A DNA stretch of 64,000 nucleotides from Atriophallophorus winterbourni (taxonomy: Eukaryota; Platyhelminthes; Trematoda; Plagiorchiida; Microphallidae). Location: NCBI GenBank assembly GCA_013407085.1, contig JACCGJ010015250.1, positions 124,001-188,000 of the forward strand. The letters run 5' to 3'. Of this stretch, positions 35,301 through 47,300 are shown one piece after another (the stretch's first letter is position 1; each line of letters begins with the position of its first letter). The position numbers and the translations under genes are program-made. Under the pieces are notes generated by a model. That model was not told the origin of the DNA, did not search any database, and worked only from the letters and a program-made list of their open reading frames with translations.

Positions 35301-38300
35301 GCTGTGATTCTAACAGTGGACTCTATAACGAAAGCGTGGTGTATTATTTATCATGAACCAGAAATGGAGACGATTTATCTTTTCATTGTTTTATTTAATA
35401 AACTTAGATTCGAATGTGAAAACAAAATTTTCACTCGGTTCCACTTAAATTCATTCTGAAATCAATCTGCGTATCAAATGATACAACGTGTCTGTAAATG
35501 ATGTTCAATGTTTCAGCGTTTGCTTCTGGAGAAAACGTTTAACACGAACATGCATTGTACCATCTCGTTACCAAATTTAGCGGTGCCAGGTGAGCGCAGA
35601 TTTTTGTGGCTTTTTAACGCGTGTCATGTCTCCCGCCATTTAAGCTTATTAACATTACATATTCCAGTAACACTGTCAGTGGTTTAGAAGTTCACATCTT
35701 GTTTCAAAGTATGCGGTTTCTGTTCTTACTATTCTTACCTGATGAGTGCCAACAGCACGAAACCGGTCTTGGGGTGTTTGTGTAATTTAAATGCATATAA
35801 ATGAGGATCTTCGTTCATGACCAAGGGCTTAATCCATTTGCATGTTTGTGGTCACATGTGATTGAAGAGGTTGGTCGTGCCACCCTTATTCAATGATGGA
35901 TTACAAGTTCATTTCTTGTTTACCATTTCTCTACTGATCCAAAGCATGCGGATCCTGATCCTACTGTCCCTACATGATGAGTGCAAACAGCACGTAAGCG
36001 GTCATGATGCTTCCGCGTGTGATGGACCATTAAATTTCTAACGATGTTTATCCAATTGTATTTAGCAGTACGCGAATAAATGCGGAGGAATAGTATCGCA
36101 TAAAAACAAATGGTTTTCAGTGATTTATTGGATACAATGTGTCACATGCAATTCATTTTCTTTGAATAATTTGAAGAACCTATCAGTTCCTTGAACGAGC
36201 AGCTTTATTATAATCTGGATGACCCAATTGATCCTCGTATAAACTAGATTCCCTTGAGTTTGAGAAAATTTGGTATTTCTCAACAAGTGATCATTCGATA
36301 TCGTGAATTGTCTTTACACTGCCACGCTTGTACCCTATTGCCGTGTTGAAACTCAACAGATGTCAGTCCAAATTCACTCAATGGATGTGCATCATTGATG
36401 AGCCACGATGACCGAGTAGATGAAATCGAGAGACAGCATACACCAGAGAATAAAACTGATGAAACGAAGTGAGTTTACAATGTGAATGCATTCAAGTATT
36501 CGTTTTAGGTTTGCAAGTAACGGCTTGTTAAATATACAGCTCCACATCTCATGGTTTCTTCAAGTTCGCAGTCCATTTTATTTTCTGAAAACCAAGACCT
36601 TGTGTAATTTAAAAGCAATTAAACCAAAAAACGATAAATAGGTGTATGGAGTAGAAGCATACAAACTTCCGTGAGTGTATCTGAGCAGTCATATATAGGA
36701 AGGTTTGCCTTGGGATAGTGGAAGGTTCTCTTAGTATGAAACTAATTCAAATTGAGAAAATGTTGTGGCAGCTATCTACTCGAAAATGTGGAAGGGCCTA
36801 ATTCTTTGAAGGTTTATAAGTTTGAATAAGCATAAACCATTTCACAATTGAATGAAATATGTTTAATACGGAGCGCGTCTTCATGATGGAAACAACACGG
36901 TATGTAATCGGTGTGAGTGGTTTGGGTGTAACGTTCCGCTTCTGATACCAAAGCTTCGCCCGAACAAATGTTATATTCAAGACAGGGAACAGGACTAAGA
37001 TGTATTCCAGCCACTTTGGCTGAAATTCATCTACAATCATCATACAGGGCGTTTTTGCAACGTCACTGATGAAATTTTTACACTGCTTCCTAATTATAGA
37101 TAATCATTTAGTCGTCAATATGATCAGACAAATTATCGTGGTGTCTCTGCAATCTTTGTTTCAATGGAACCTTAGCCAAATAATCAGTCCTTCAACTGAA
37201 ACTGGTTACCTGCGTTCCGATTCAAATGCGTTTATAAAACAAAGTTACATATGCATATATTTCTTACTGATATCTGCCCATTCATTGTCATACATGTAAT
37301 TAATTCTGCCACTCATTTGAATGAATCGAAACGTGAAATTATGATTTATTCAAATTTATGACATATATCCTATGGCATTTTACTAATATTTGGTCTTTTC
37401 ACCATAAGTTTTGAAACTTGAACGAATAACTCCGCTTTATTACTGTCATTAATTATAACGGTTAATTGCATCTTCATAGAATAAAATAAGCTCAAAAGCA
37501 AAATCTCTTACTGTTTACCATGAGAAGTAGTAAACTATCGATCCCGATTGAACTGATTTTCTTTGCTTTACTGTGAAGTGAAACGTGTGCTGGTCGGACT
37601 AGTCCTGATGGCGCCACAATTCAGGCACTCGATGAACTCATTTATCTATTTCGGTCCGACATTGAGAAATTGAATCAACTTGGCGAATATGGCATCGAAC
37701 AGGACTTGCCTGGCTATCTTACGCGAATGGAAGAACTGCACATGTTAATAAATGTAGGTGTGGTTTTATTCACATTCTCATTAATTAACCTTTTGTTAAC
37801 ACGGGTAATTTTGAAATTTGATTGCTCGCAACGTAGCATAATTGGCCTCAAAAACTCTTAAATAATTTTCTCCACGGTCTCACTAAACACCGCAACCAAC
37901 TCTACTATGCCTAACAAAGTCGAACAACGAAAATCTTTATTACTAGTTTAAAATACTGTAAGAACGATATTGTTAGAAAAGAATTCGTTGATTTACTGAT
38001 AAGTTTATCAATTTCGTATTCATACTTGTGAGATACTGAAAAATAAAACAAATTTCATCATATTATTCTAACTTTTTTTTCAACACTGGTACCGTCGTGC
38101 AAAAGCATTAGTGTGCACGAATAAAAGCATAATTAGCTGCATCCAATCCAATATCTAATTTTAGTTGCAATTCATCGAGTTCAAGCCACTCACTGTTAAT
38201 GCAGCGGCATGGTAAACGTTCATCGATAAATTAAATGACACCGAATATACAATCCTGGAACCAGTTCGAGACTGTTATAAGCCGTTTCATTGTTTTTGTT

Positions 38301-41300
38301 TATAAACAGATTTTAGTAATAAGTAGTATATTGCGTTCGAAAAGCAAAGTAAAATCGCATGATCGGTTTTGCGGTTATTGCCGCTCATCAGGTATGCGTA
38401 TCCGTGACCTGACATTAGAATGCCGTTCTGACATTGTGCTAAACCCATTTACATTGCGAATTCGAGGATAAATCCTCATTTGCAAATTGAAATTTAGCTT
38501 TCATGTGGGACTTAGCTAAGTCCTACAGTGGGTGCAATGAAACATCGGAAAGTGTTTGGAATAATTTTCAACATTCCAATAACAGCAGAATGGTTTATTT
38601 TTGTTTAAAGTCAGCTTTCATTTTTTCTTACACCGCGACATACTACGAATTTGTAGTTTACAATGAAAATAAGTTGTCGTGTTGACACAACGAATTTCAG
38701 GATCATCATTTAATTAAAGGTTTCTAGTGGAATGTGGTTAAACTTAGCTTCATTTTACTTGTTACTTGGTAACAAATGTCAACACATGCATTGAATCAAT
38801 AATTAAATAGCTTTTCTAGTGTACATGATTGCAGCAGTTCAAACATTTATCAGCACCGATGTTAAACAGTTTGATAAAAATAATTCGAATTCATGGGATG
38901 TGATGGAAATGCGTGAAAATGAGCATTTCTGTCCACAAATGCATGTAGATGAGCATTTTTGTTCATGATCATGGGTTTAAATCCTATCTATATATGTTCG
39001 GGCGCATGCGATCAAACAGGTTGGTAATGCCAACCTTATCCAACAGTGGCATACAAACGCAACTTGTTTAAACAAGGTTATACTTGTATGCCAACTGTTA
39101 TATAGGGTTCGTACAACGAACCACGGTGTTCAGACACGGAATCACAAAGTGATTCTTGGTCAAGCACTCGAGGCGCTTGTTTACCTTTAATCCACTGTTT
39201 CAAGGCTCACTGAACCTGATCTTACTGTCTCCACCTGACGATGGCAAACAGCCTGAAACCGGTAGTGGTGTGTAAGGGATGGGGATGTGAGCAACACATT
39301 ACTTTGGCAACTTGTTTAACTTTATATAATTCTGTTTTATTTCGTACGGTCTAAAATGGAGCGAAATCCGAAGCTCCTTTACCAGATTGTGAACAAGCAG
39401 TGTTCAGTGAAACCTGGACTTGAGGCCTTACGGACGCAGTCTGGAATTACAACCAACGCTGCTGACAACGCGAATTAATATGCCACAGAATTTTGTCCAA
39501 AGGAAAGCATTGATATACAAAGAGATCAAAAAGTGACGACTCCTGCCCGTTGGACACAGTAACTATTAACATAGAAGAGGTTCCGGGGACTTTACTATCA
39601 TTGAATCCCAGAAAATCCCCTGGTTCTGATAAAATTACCCCAAATATACTCAAGCATCGTGAACAATATTTATGCGTATCTGTAACTGAGTTATTCTGCG
39701 AATCAGTCAAAAAGTTTCATACCGACGGACTGGAAATCCGGATTAATCTCCACGATTTTCACAGGCCGCGTACGTACAGAGCGCGCAAATTACAGGTCAG
39801 TTATCCTGTTTTCTGCTCGAAATGATCGTGGCATACAAATTGAGCAAATATCTTGAAAAAATACGCTTTTTCGGTAGCGCAACAGGGTTTTAGAAAGGGA
39901 TTCTCCTGCCTTACTAACCTCCTCCTTACCCTTGACGATTGGACTTGATCAGTAGGTGTTGGGGATAACATTCGTATATGTTATCTTGATATGTCTAAAG
40001 CTTTTGACCGCGTAAACCACAGTATTATCTTGCGGAAGATGGAACGCTGGGAAACTATTAACCTGGCGAGAAAATTACGTGTCTGATCGGGTTGTTCAAG
40101 TCTCTGTGGACACAGTAAACAACGAAATACCGTTTTTGATAGTTATATTATTCGTAGTTGTCATATTATTATTATTATTAGAACCATTAAAATTGGATTA
40201 AATTGAACATTTTTTGTTGTGTTTGGCTCATTTCAGCATCGGTTATCACAAATATTTTCCCAAAATTGAAATACGTTTTTCATAGCAATCGTCATCCGCT
40301 TGTTTGTACAGGATGTTTACGTAATTCAGGATACTGTCCGCCAGTTTCTGTGTGACAAACGTTTAAACGTTTCTCTCAAAATGGATCAGGTTAAGCCAAC
40401 TGGATTCATTGCAACCTTGCGGAACAACCCATTTGAATGCCCAACAAAATTGCTTGAAGTGGTCAATTTATTAAATGAAAAAATCATGGACTTGCTCAGG
40501 GAACAACAACTGCATGGCAGCAATAGTTCGTTATTCGAAATTAACAAAACGCAGGTATGTCTTTGTCTAAGAGCGCCCGTGCCAACCTAATATTTCTATC
40601 AAGTACGCTTCTAATTTCACCCTGATTTGATTGGTATTTCAAATTGAATATTGTCACGATAGATCCTAGCCATAAATTTAGATACCCTTAGCTTCTGCAC
40701 AAGTTAAAAAGTGAATGCTAGTTGCCATATGGAATACATTGGTTATGGTTTATACAAAAAGTTATTTTCCTTCTATCGAAGTAATAGGTGATTTGATATT
40801 GTGTTTGGACGTCAAGCCAGCTAAAATAACAATAAAAACAATAGCTCAGGAAATAATTAGCAATGCAAGCTCACATATCGTGAAAGTTCTCAGATAGGAA
40901 CAAACCGATTGATTCCAATTTGAATCGGCCATTGATATTTGTATTCGTCATTTATATTTATATTTATAACATTTTACAAAAGTAAATATAGGTGACGCCT
41001 CACTAAATGCTGCCATACGGCATGGAAACACCAGGCTGCTCTTCACAACCACGAAATGTCTCGATTTCATTCAAGGAAAAACAACATTTTTCCGAGATCC
41101 TTTAGGATACATCCTTTATAACGTTCATGTCGATAAAACCCAGTATGAACGAGTTTGATTTGTGAACTCTCTACCACCTACCTGTTCTGGTAGTTCCTAA
41201 ATAGCTAGTCTCTTGAAAAGCACCTCTTCGTGCGCATTGAATATGAAGTAACTAGACTTGAATAAAAAGGCGCTTAATGGTTGCTATTTGTTTCAGGATT

Positions 41301-44300
41301 TTCAAAATTATATTTAAAACCCGATCTTATTGTCCTTACTTTCATTCATTATGTTCTTTTTGAACCGAGTTACTAATTAATTTCATTATATGCCACACAA
41401 AAGGCTATATACCTCGTCACATTTGTGTTTTTCTGTCAGTGACGAAATCTTGGGTTTGTGGTTGATTGACTAGCCATGAATTAAAAGGTAACAATCGTTT
41501 CCAAGAGATTCACACCTGGAGTGGTTGTGAAACGCAGCGTCCGTTTGCAGGAATTTCGCAGCGGCGTGCAGCTCGTGTAGCCCATTGCAACGTAATTCTA
41601 AAGCTGCGCGTCCCGCATGATCCTGTAAAACACATTGGAAGTGCTTTTATTGAAACGGGCACAAGAGAAGTCGGTTGGCTGGCACTTTGAAACCAGTGCG
41701 ATTCTGGTAGGCGTAGCTCATTTGGCTCAACAAATTTAACACGTTTCAGTAGTTTAGTTTTAAAACATGCCGGAGTACCATGATTCCAAGAGTTCTAATT
41801 TTATTCGTTGTAACGTTACCAGTTTTAACAAACTTAACAAATTGTATCCGCCAAGCAATACGTTTTAAATCGTGTTGTGTCGTAGAAAGTTAAATTCATA
41901 AAACATGTTGCACATATGTACATGCGACGAACTCAAAGATGTCAAATCATCGATTACGTTTTTTATCACTCTGACTTTTGCGACAGAAATTGTCGACAGG
42001 GGCTCTAATCTTGCTGCAGCTGCATCTCATTCATCAGCTTCATCACCTCACCCAAATTTGTATAGCTCCGCATCTTAGTATACTTCACTATTTAAACGGT
42101 ATTTTACCGTTCGATCATTCGGAAAGTCCAGAGGTAAATGGCCAGGTTGTTGATAACTAGTCCGTCACGGATATTGCATCAATCTTAGAATACATGTCAC
42201 TCGCATCTAAGTTGTTCTTAGAAAAAACAGCCACCACATATCTATCACAGGTGATCGCAATATCTGGTGACCATTTCATAGGTTGTGAATCAGTACAATG
42301 GTAGGGTTCCTTTTTGCCAACTAAGTAGATTCTGCTTGCGGATCTTGGTTAATTTCATGTCCCATGGATGAACATCAACCTAAGCTAACGATAAATTACT
42401 CACATTGATTTTCTAGCTTTAAAACATTTAATTAGGTGTTAATTAGTAATCGACCAGGTATTTATTTGAGGAACATGGCAATTATCATTTTATCTAAAGC
42501 AGTATTGTTTTGTCACGCGTTTTGCTAAACTGTTTCGTTATTTAACCCAGCAAACGGCTACGAATTTAGCGGAGGTAGTGGTGAGTCAACCGCTCCATTT
42601 CTTGAGACCGTATTACAGGGAAATGAAATTTCTTCCGTCACTCAACAAATAATATGGATGATCGAGGAAATCAGACAGCTTGATATTACAGAAAAGTAAG
42701 TAAAATTTACAATAAGCGTTAATCTATACAAATATACTTTCTAAAATGCTTATTTTCCTAATTTCAGCCATAATAACCCGGCTTCAACGTCTACTTCCGA
42801 GGTGGTGTACTCAGTTTATTTTGAATTTCTGATAGCATCGCACATGATGTTGCAAACGTAAATTATTTCGGCTTATTCCTCAGCAACCACCACATTTCAA
42901 GCAGTAATGAAGCAACACATTGACGAGTAGCTTGTTATCGTTATTACGTAAATTTCGTTTATAATAATGCATTTATTTATATATACGATTCACCGCAGAT
43001 CAGGCCGCCGGCGTGCAATTGATGCAATACAACTGAGTTCTAGCTATCGTTGCCAGCGCTGCGGGAGAGATTGTTGCTCCCGAATCGGACTGTTTAGTCA
43101 TTCCAAACGCTGTAGAACATGAACATTTATGCGATTGTGATGTACATCCATGGTCGACATCGACCGACGGAGGCCAACAACAACAACAACAACACCGTGT
43201 TTACCAGCAATATTAATACCTTAGGAATTCCATGCATCTCGAAAATTTATCATTAGTAGCCGTCGTCGAGATGGAGTTACGATTCAGTTAATCTTGGTAA
43301 TCTTTCTTAGAAACTTTGTTGAATTTCAGTGCGCCAATTTTATTCCATCTCATTTTAAACCTCTTGTTGTAGCGAATTCCTTTTCTTAGCAGATGTTATT
43401 ACTGGCTAACGTTCACTAAGATCAATGCTGAAATCAATGCGGTTTTCAGTAATCACATTATATTATTTAAACTCTTAAGACTAAAGTTGATTTATGAAAT
43501 ACATTTCTTATAATTTTTTAAAACATTTCACATGTACTAATCAAGATTCAAGATTCAAGATTTTATGGTTGAAAAAGCAATTACTTTACAATAACCATGC
43601 AGTTGAACTATAGGTACAAGTGTAAATGTGTATATGTGTGTAGAAAAATTTCAAAATCAAAATAATCCTGGTAACGATAGATTATAAATAGTTCGGGGCA
43701 TAATTTGGATTGGCTCTCAGGAAATCGTCCAGTTTTAATTTAAATATAGAAAAAGTGTTTGAGCTTACCAAATTGGCTGGCAGGGAATTCCAAGCGAAAC
43801 AAATACGCACAGAATAAAAATACCTGCGGCAGTTCTGATTGGAGTGGGGTATTTCCAACTTGCAGTTGTGACCGCGGTTGTTGCTGGATGTTCGTCGGTG
43901 AAATAGTATATCCAAAGGGTGGGAAACACTGTTAAGGATTTTGAATGTGAGGAGGAGGTCGGCTCGCAGTCTCCTTTGTGCAAGTGTCGCCAGCTTCAGT
44001 TTACTTAGTCGGTCAGCGAATGGTAGGTTTTCGAGCCCAATGACCAACTTTGAGGCTCTGTGATATATGCGATCCAATAGTGAAATGTCTTTTTGAAGCC
44101 ATGGGGTCCAGGCTTGTGAAGCGTAATCAGTAAGCGGGTGTATGTACGTGGTCATCATCAGAGAAAAACAGCTCTGGGAAAAACGTCCGAATATCCGCCT
44201 TAACACACCGAGCATTCGAGAAGCGCGTTTGTAAACGGCTTCGTATTGTAGACCATTTTTCAGGCTACCGCAAATCCAGACACCCAGGTCTTTTTCTTCT

Positions 44301-47300
44301 TTGGTGTACTCCAGGATATTGTTGCCAAGCTTGTATGAATGAGAAAAGCTTAGCACACGACCAATGTGCATGATTGGAGACTTCTGCATGTTTAGAGGTA
44401 GGTTATTTTCAGATAACCACATTTGCACAGCATCCAAGTCACTTTGAAGCACACTACAATCCTCGGCAGTGCTGATTTTTTTCCATATTTTTATGTCATC
44501 TGCGAACAGAACCATCTTACTGCCGCGTGGTGTTGGCAGGTCATTCATATAGATCAGAAACAGTATCGGTCCAAGCACGGATCCCTGTGGAACACCGCTA
44601 GTGACGTCGATTTGCTTCGATAGTATACCGTCAACTCGAACCCGTATGTGCCTTTTGCTGAGATAGTCTCGCAACAGGTCATACAGTCCTCCAGCAATAC
44701 CGTGTTTCTTTAGCTTGTTCAGCAGTAAGTTGTGATCAACTCTGTCAAAAGCTTTAGAAATGTCAAGGTAGCATGCATGGATACTGCGTCCAGCGTCCAC
44801 TACACAAGTCCAGTCGTCCAAACATGTCAGCAAATTAGTTAGACAAGAGCGGTTTCTGCGAAATCCGTGTTGGGCAATTGTCAAGAGTCCGTTCGATTCC
44901 AGGTGGCGCACTACTTCTGCAGTGATTATGCGCTCAAAAACCTTTGAAACCGAAGACAGCAATGTCACAGGCCTGTAATTTTTTACTTCAGAACGGCATC
45001 CACTTTTGTAAATTGGTGTAATTAGTCCCAGCTTCCAATCAATTGGTACCATTCCAACTTGAAGCAATTCGTTAAGCAGACGAGATAAAGGTTCGAGAGC
45101 TGCGCATGACAGCTTTTGAGGAGCTTCGGTGAAATTTCGTCTGGTCCAGGAGATTTCTTTGCGTTTAACTTTCTTATGTGCTGCGCAACCACCATCGGTG
45201 TAATTAATATTTCACTCAGAGTGGGACGATCATAACGAATGCTTGGTTCCTGTTCGTGCTCTGTGGATTTCGGTGCAAATACTCCAGCATAAATGTCTGC
45301 TAACAAATCAGCTGTTTGTTCAACGGATTCAGTGAAGCCGGATTAAGTTCTTAGGGCAAAGATACCTGGTTTGATATTTGTTCTGTCGTTTACAAGTCGA
45401 TATAAAAGCTTCGGATTCCGATGCATCTGTGAAATCTATTGCGATTAAAAAGCTTGTTTATCGTCGCGAATCAAGCTGATAACTTTATTTCACAGTCGTG
45501 TAAATTGCATCCAAGAATCAGCTGTATTTGTAGTCTTATGAAACTCCCATGCTATTGCCCTTTGCTGCATCCACGTTTTGGTCCTGCTACGTAGCTTAAA
45601 TTTGTTACGTCGAGAATTTTTCTTCGGGACGAGGTTTGAATGTTTCTCCAATATAAATTTCAGGTGTCGTATTAGAGAGCGCCAATGACTGTCTGGATCG
45701 GAGTAATCCAACTGTATGAGACTAATGCTTGTTTTCACTTGATTTTTTGATACCAACCGAAAATATTGTTCTCACAAGCTGAGTGCATCTCATTGCAATC
45801 AACTCCAGAGACGAAAAGCAGCACCAATTGAAAACCGTTTCTAAAAATATGATCATTCTCTTATTTGTGCTGTTAATTTTAATGTAATTTGCTGCGAATC
45901 CAGATTTCGTGCTAAGCGAATACATGTGTTCTTTCCATATTTTGTGAAACTCTTATTTAATCACATCAAAGACACCCATTCATCAAACCTCATCAAGTGA
46001 CCCTTGATGTCTATGTTTGTAGAATTAAAATCAATAGCAACATTTACTTTAATATGTATGTATCGATACTATTGGAAACGATAAAGTAATGAATACGAAT
46101 ATGTTGTGTGCTTTTCAGAATTTCATGGAATTATTTACTGATGTCTTCCACGTAATTCGGTGCTATATGATAACTTATTGTGATGTTTATGAAGGGCACA
46201 CTAAAATGATTTGTTTTTATCTTTCAACATAGGATCGTAACGGCCATGATGTCGTAAAGCTAGAACATGTTAATGGTTACCATCTCTCGATTTTTGAAAT
46301 AACCAAGAGACATTATCTATCTGCATATGCTCGAGTAAAAAATCCCGCATTGAACGTAATAAAAAGGTAAGTCAAGTATTGATACATTTTACTATTACAA
46401 TATCATCGTGTGATAATATTTACTCAGTATCTAGAATTATATTTTATTTTGAACAGAATAAATTATTTTCGTGAAAGAAAACTGTTGATTTATTCTAAAT
46501 TTGTTTATTGTATACTGCGAGAAAAGATGATGGGTGAAGTAATTTTAATGGGCGGAATTGATTCACGTGTGGATATACAAACTCATGCATTCTGTCAAAT
46601 TTCGTTTTATATGATTGCGAGATTGTAGAATCACGTGTAGGAAGATTAGGATCTCAAATTCGGGTATCATCTGTTTCAGAATGAATGAACGAGTAGAGTT
46701 CTCGACAAAATTCCAAATGCATGGGTTGATAAGATTTTATTAGATGGAGCATATAATATGCTAATGCTTTAGTGTTACACTTGTATCTAATTTTAACATG
46801 ATAAAATAGGGTCACTGTACCTAAGCTTACTGTCTTTACCTGTTGATGGCCGACGGGTGATGGTCCTGTTGATGTGAACACTAAAATACAACGATAAACT
46901 AGACTTTCCTAACCAAATTTCTATCTAATTTACAATAAACACCATTGTTGTGATTTAACTTATGATTATCTGTCTAAACATAACGAGATTGCATGACGCG
47001 AGTAAAATTTAATTGCTCGTATAAATAATATTTGGAAATCGTTTCAGAACCGACACGTCAAGAGCGAGGGGACAAAAATCAGTTAATATCTACATATTTC
47101 TAACGCACGAAAGTTGAGTGGCTATTATTCAGGCTCAAAATATTGAATGCTACTGCACCATTTTGATATGTTAATGTCCGTTATTCATTTAGCTAATTAT
47201 CTGGATTTGCTTCAGAAATTTGGGTATTTTTTAATTAAGGAGATTTCATCGTATTAAGCTACATTTCAATTGTTTTAGTTTCGTGCAGATACGTGAATCG

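Larger units (their letters stand above)
35640..36030 (+). repeat. hammerhead-bearing repeat, two units
   Basis: Two hammerhead-like cores in the same orientation, about 235 bp apart (35,739 and 35,974), each preceded by a similar lead-in (AAAGTATGCGG / AAAGCATGCGG). The spacer (35,800-35,900) is similar to 38,945-39,055, with shared words such as TTCATGA, AGGTTGGT and CCTTAT. The order core, spacer, core suggests a tandem or LTR-like arrangement as found around hammerheads in Penelope-like elements or retrozymes. It lies in a host intron. Confidence 0.6.

Noticed and set aside
38165..38391. Two further exon candidates (38,165-38,211 and 38,324-38,391) with a CGYC motif, loosely like the start of a Nanos-type zinc finger
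   Set aside because: They do not fit the phase chain, since 37,753 joins 40,312 directly in phase 0. The other Cys/His ligands of a Nanos finger are absent, and a good GTATGC donor interrupts the frame.
46457..46628. Exon after 46,366 as the regular terminus of the host gene
   Set aside because: It is phase-compatible but would bypass the better supported membrane-anchor exon at 48,356. Kept only as a possible alternative end.
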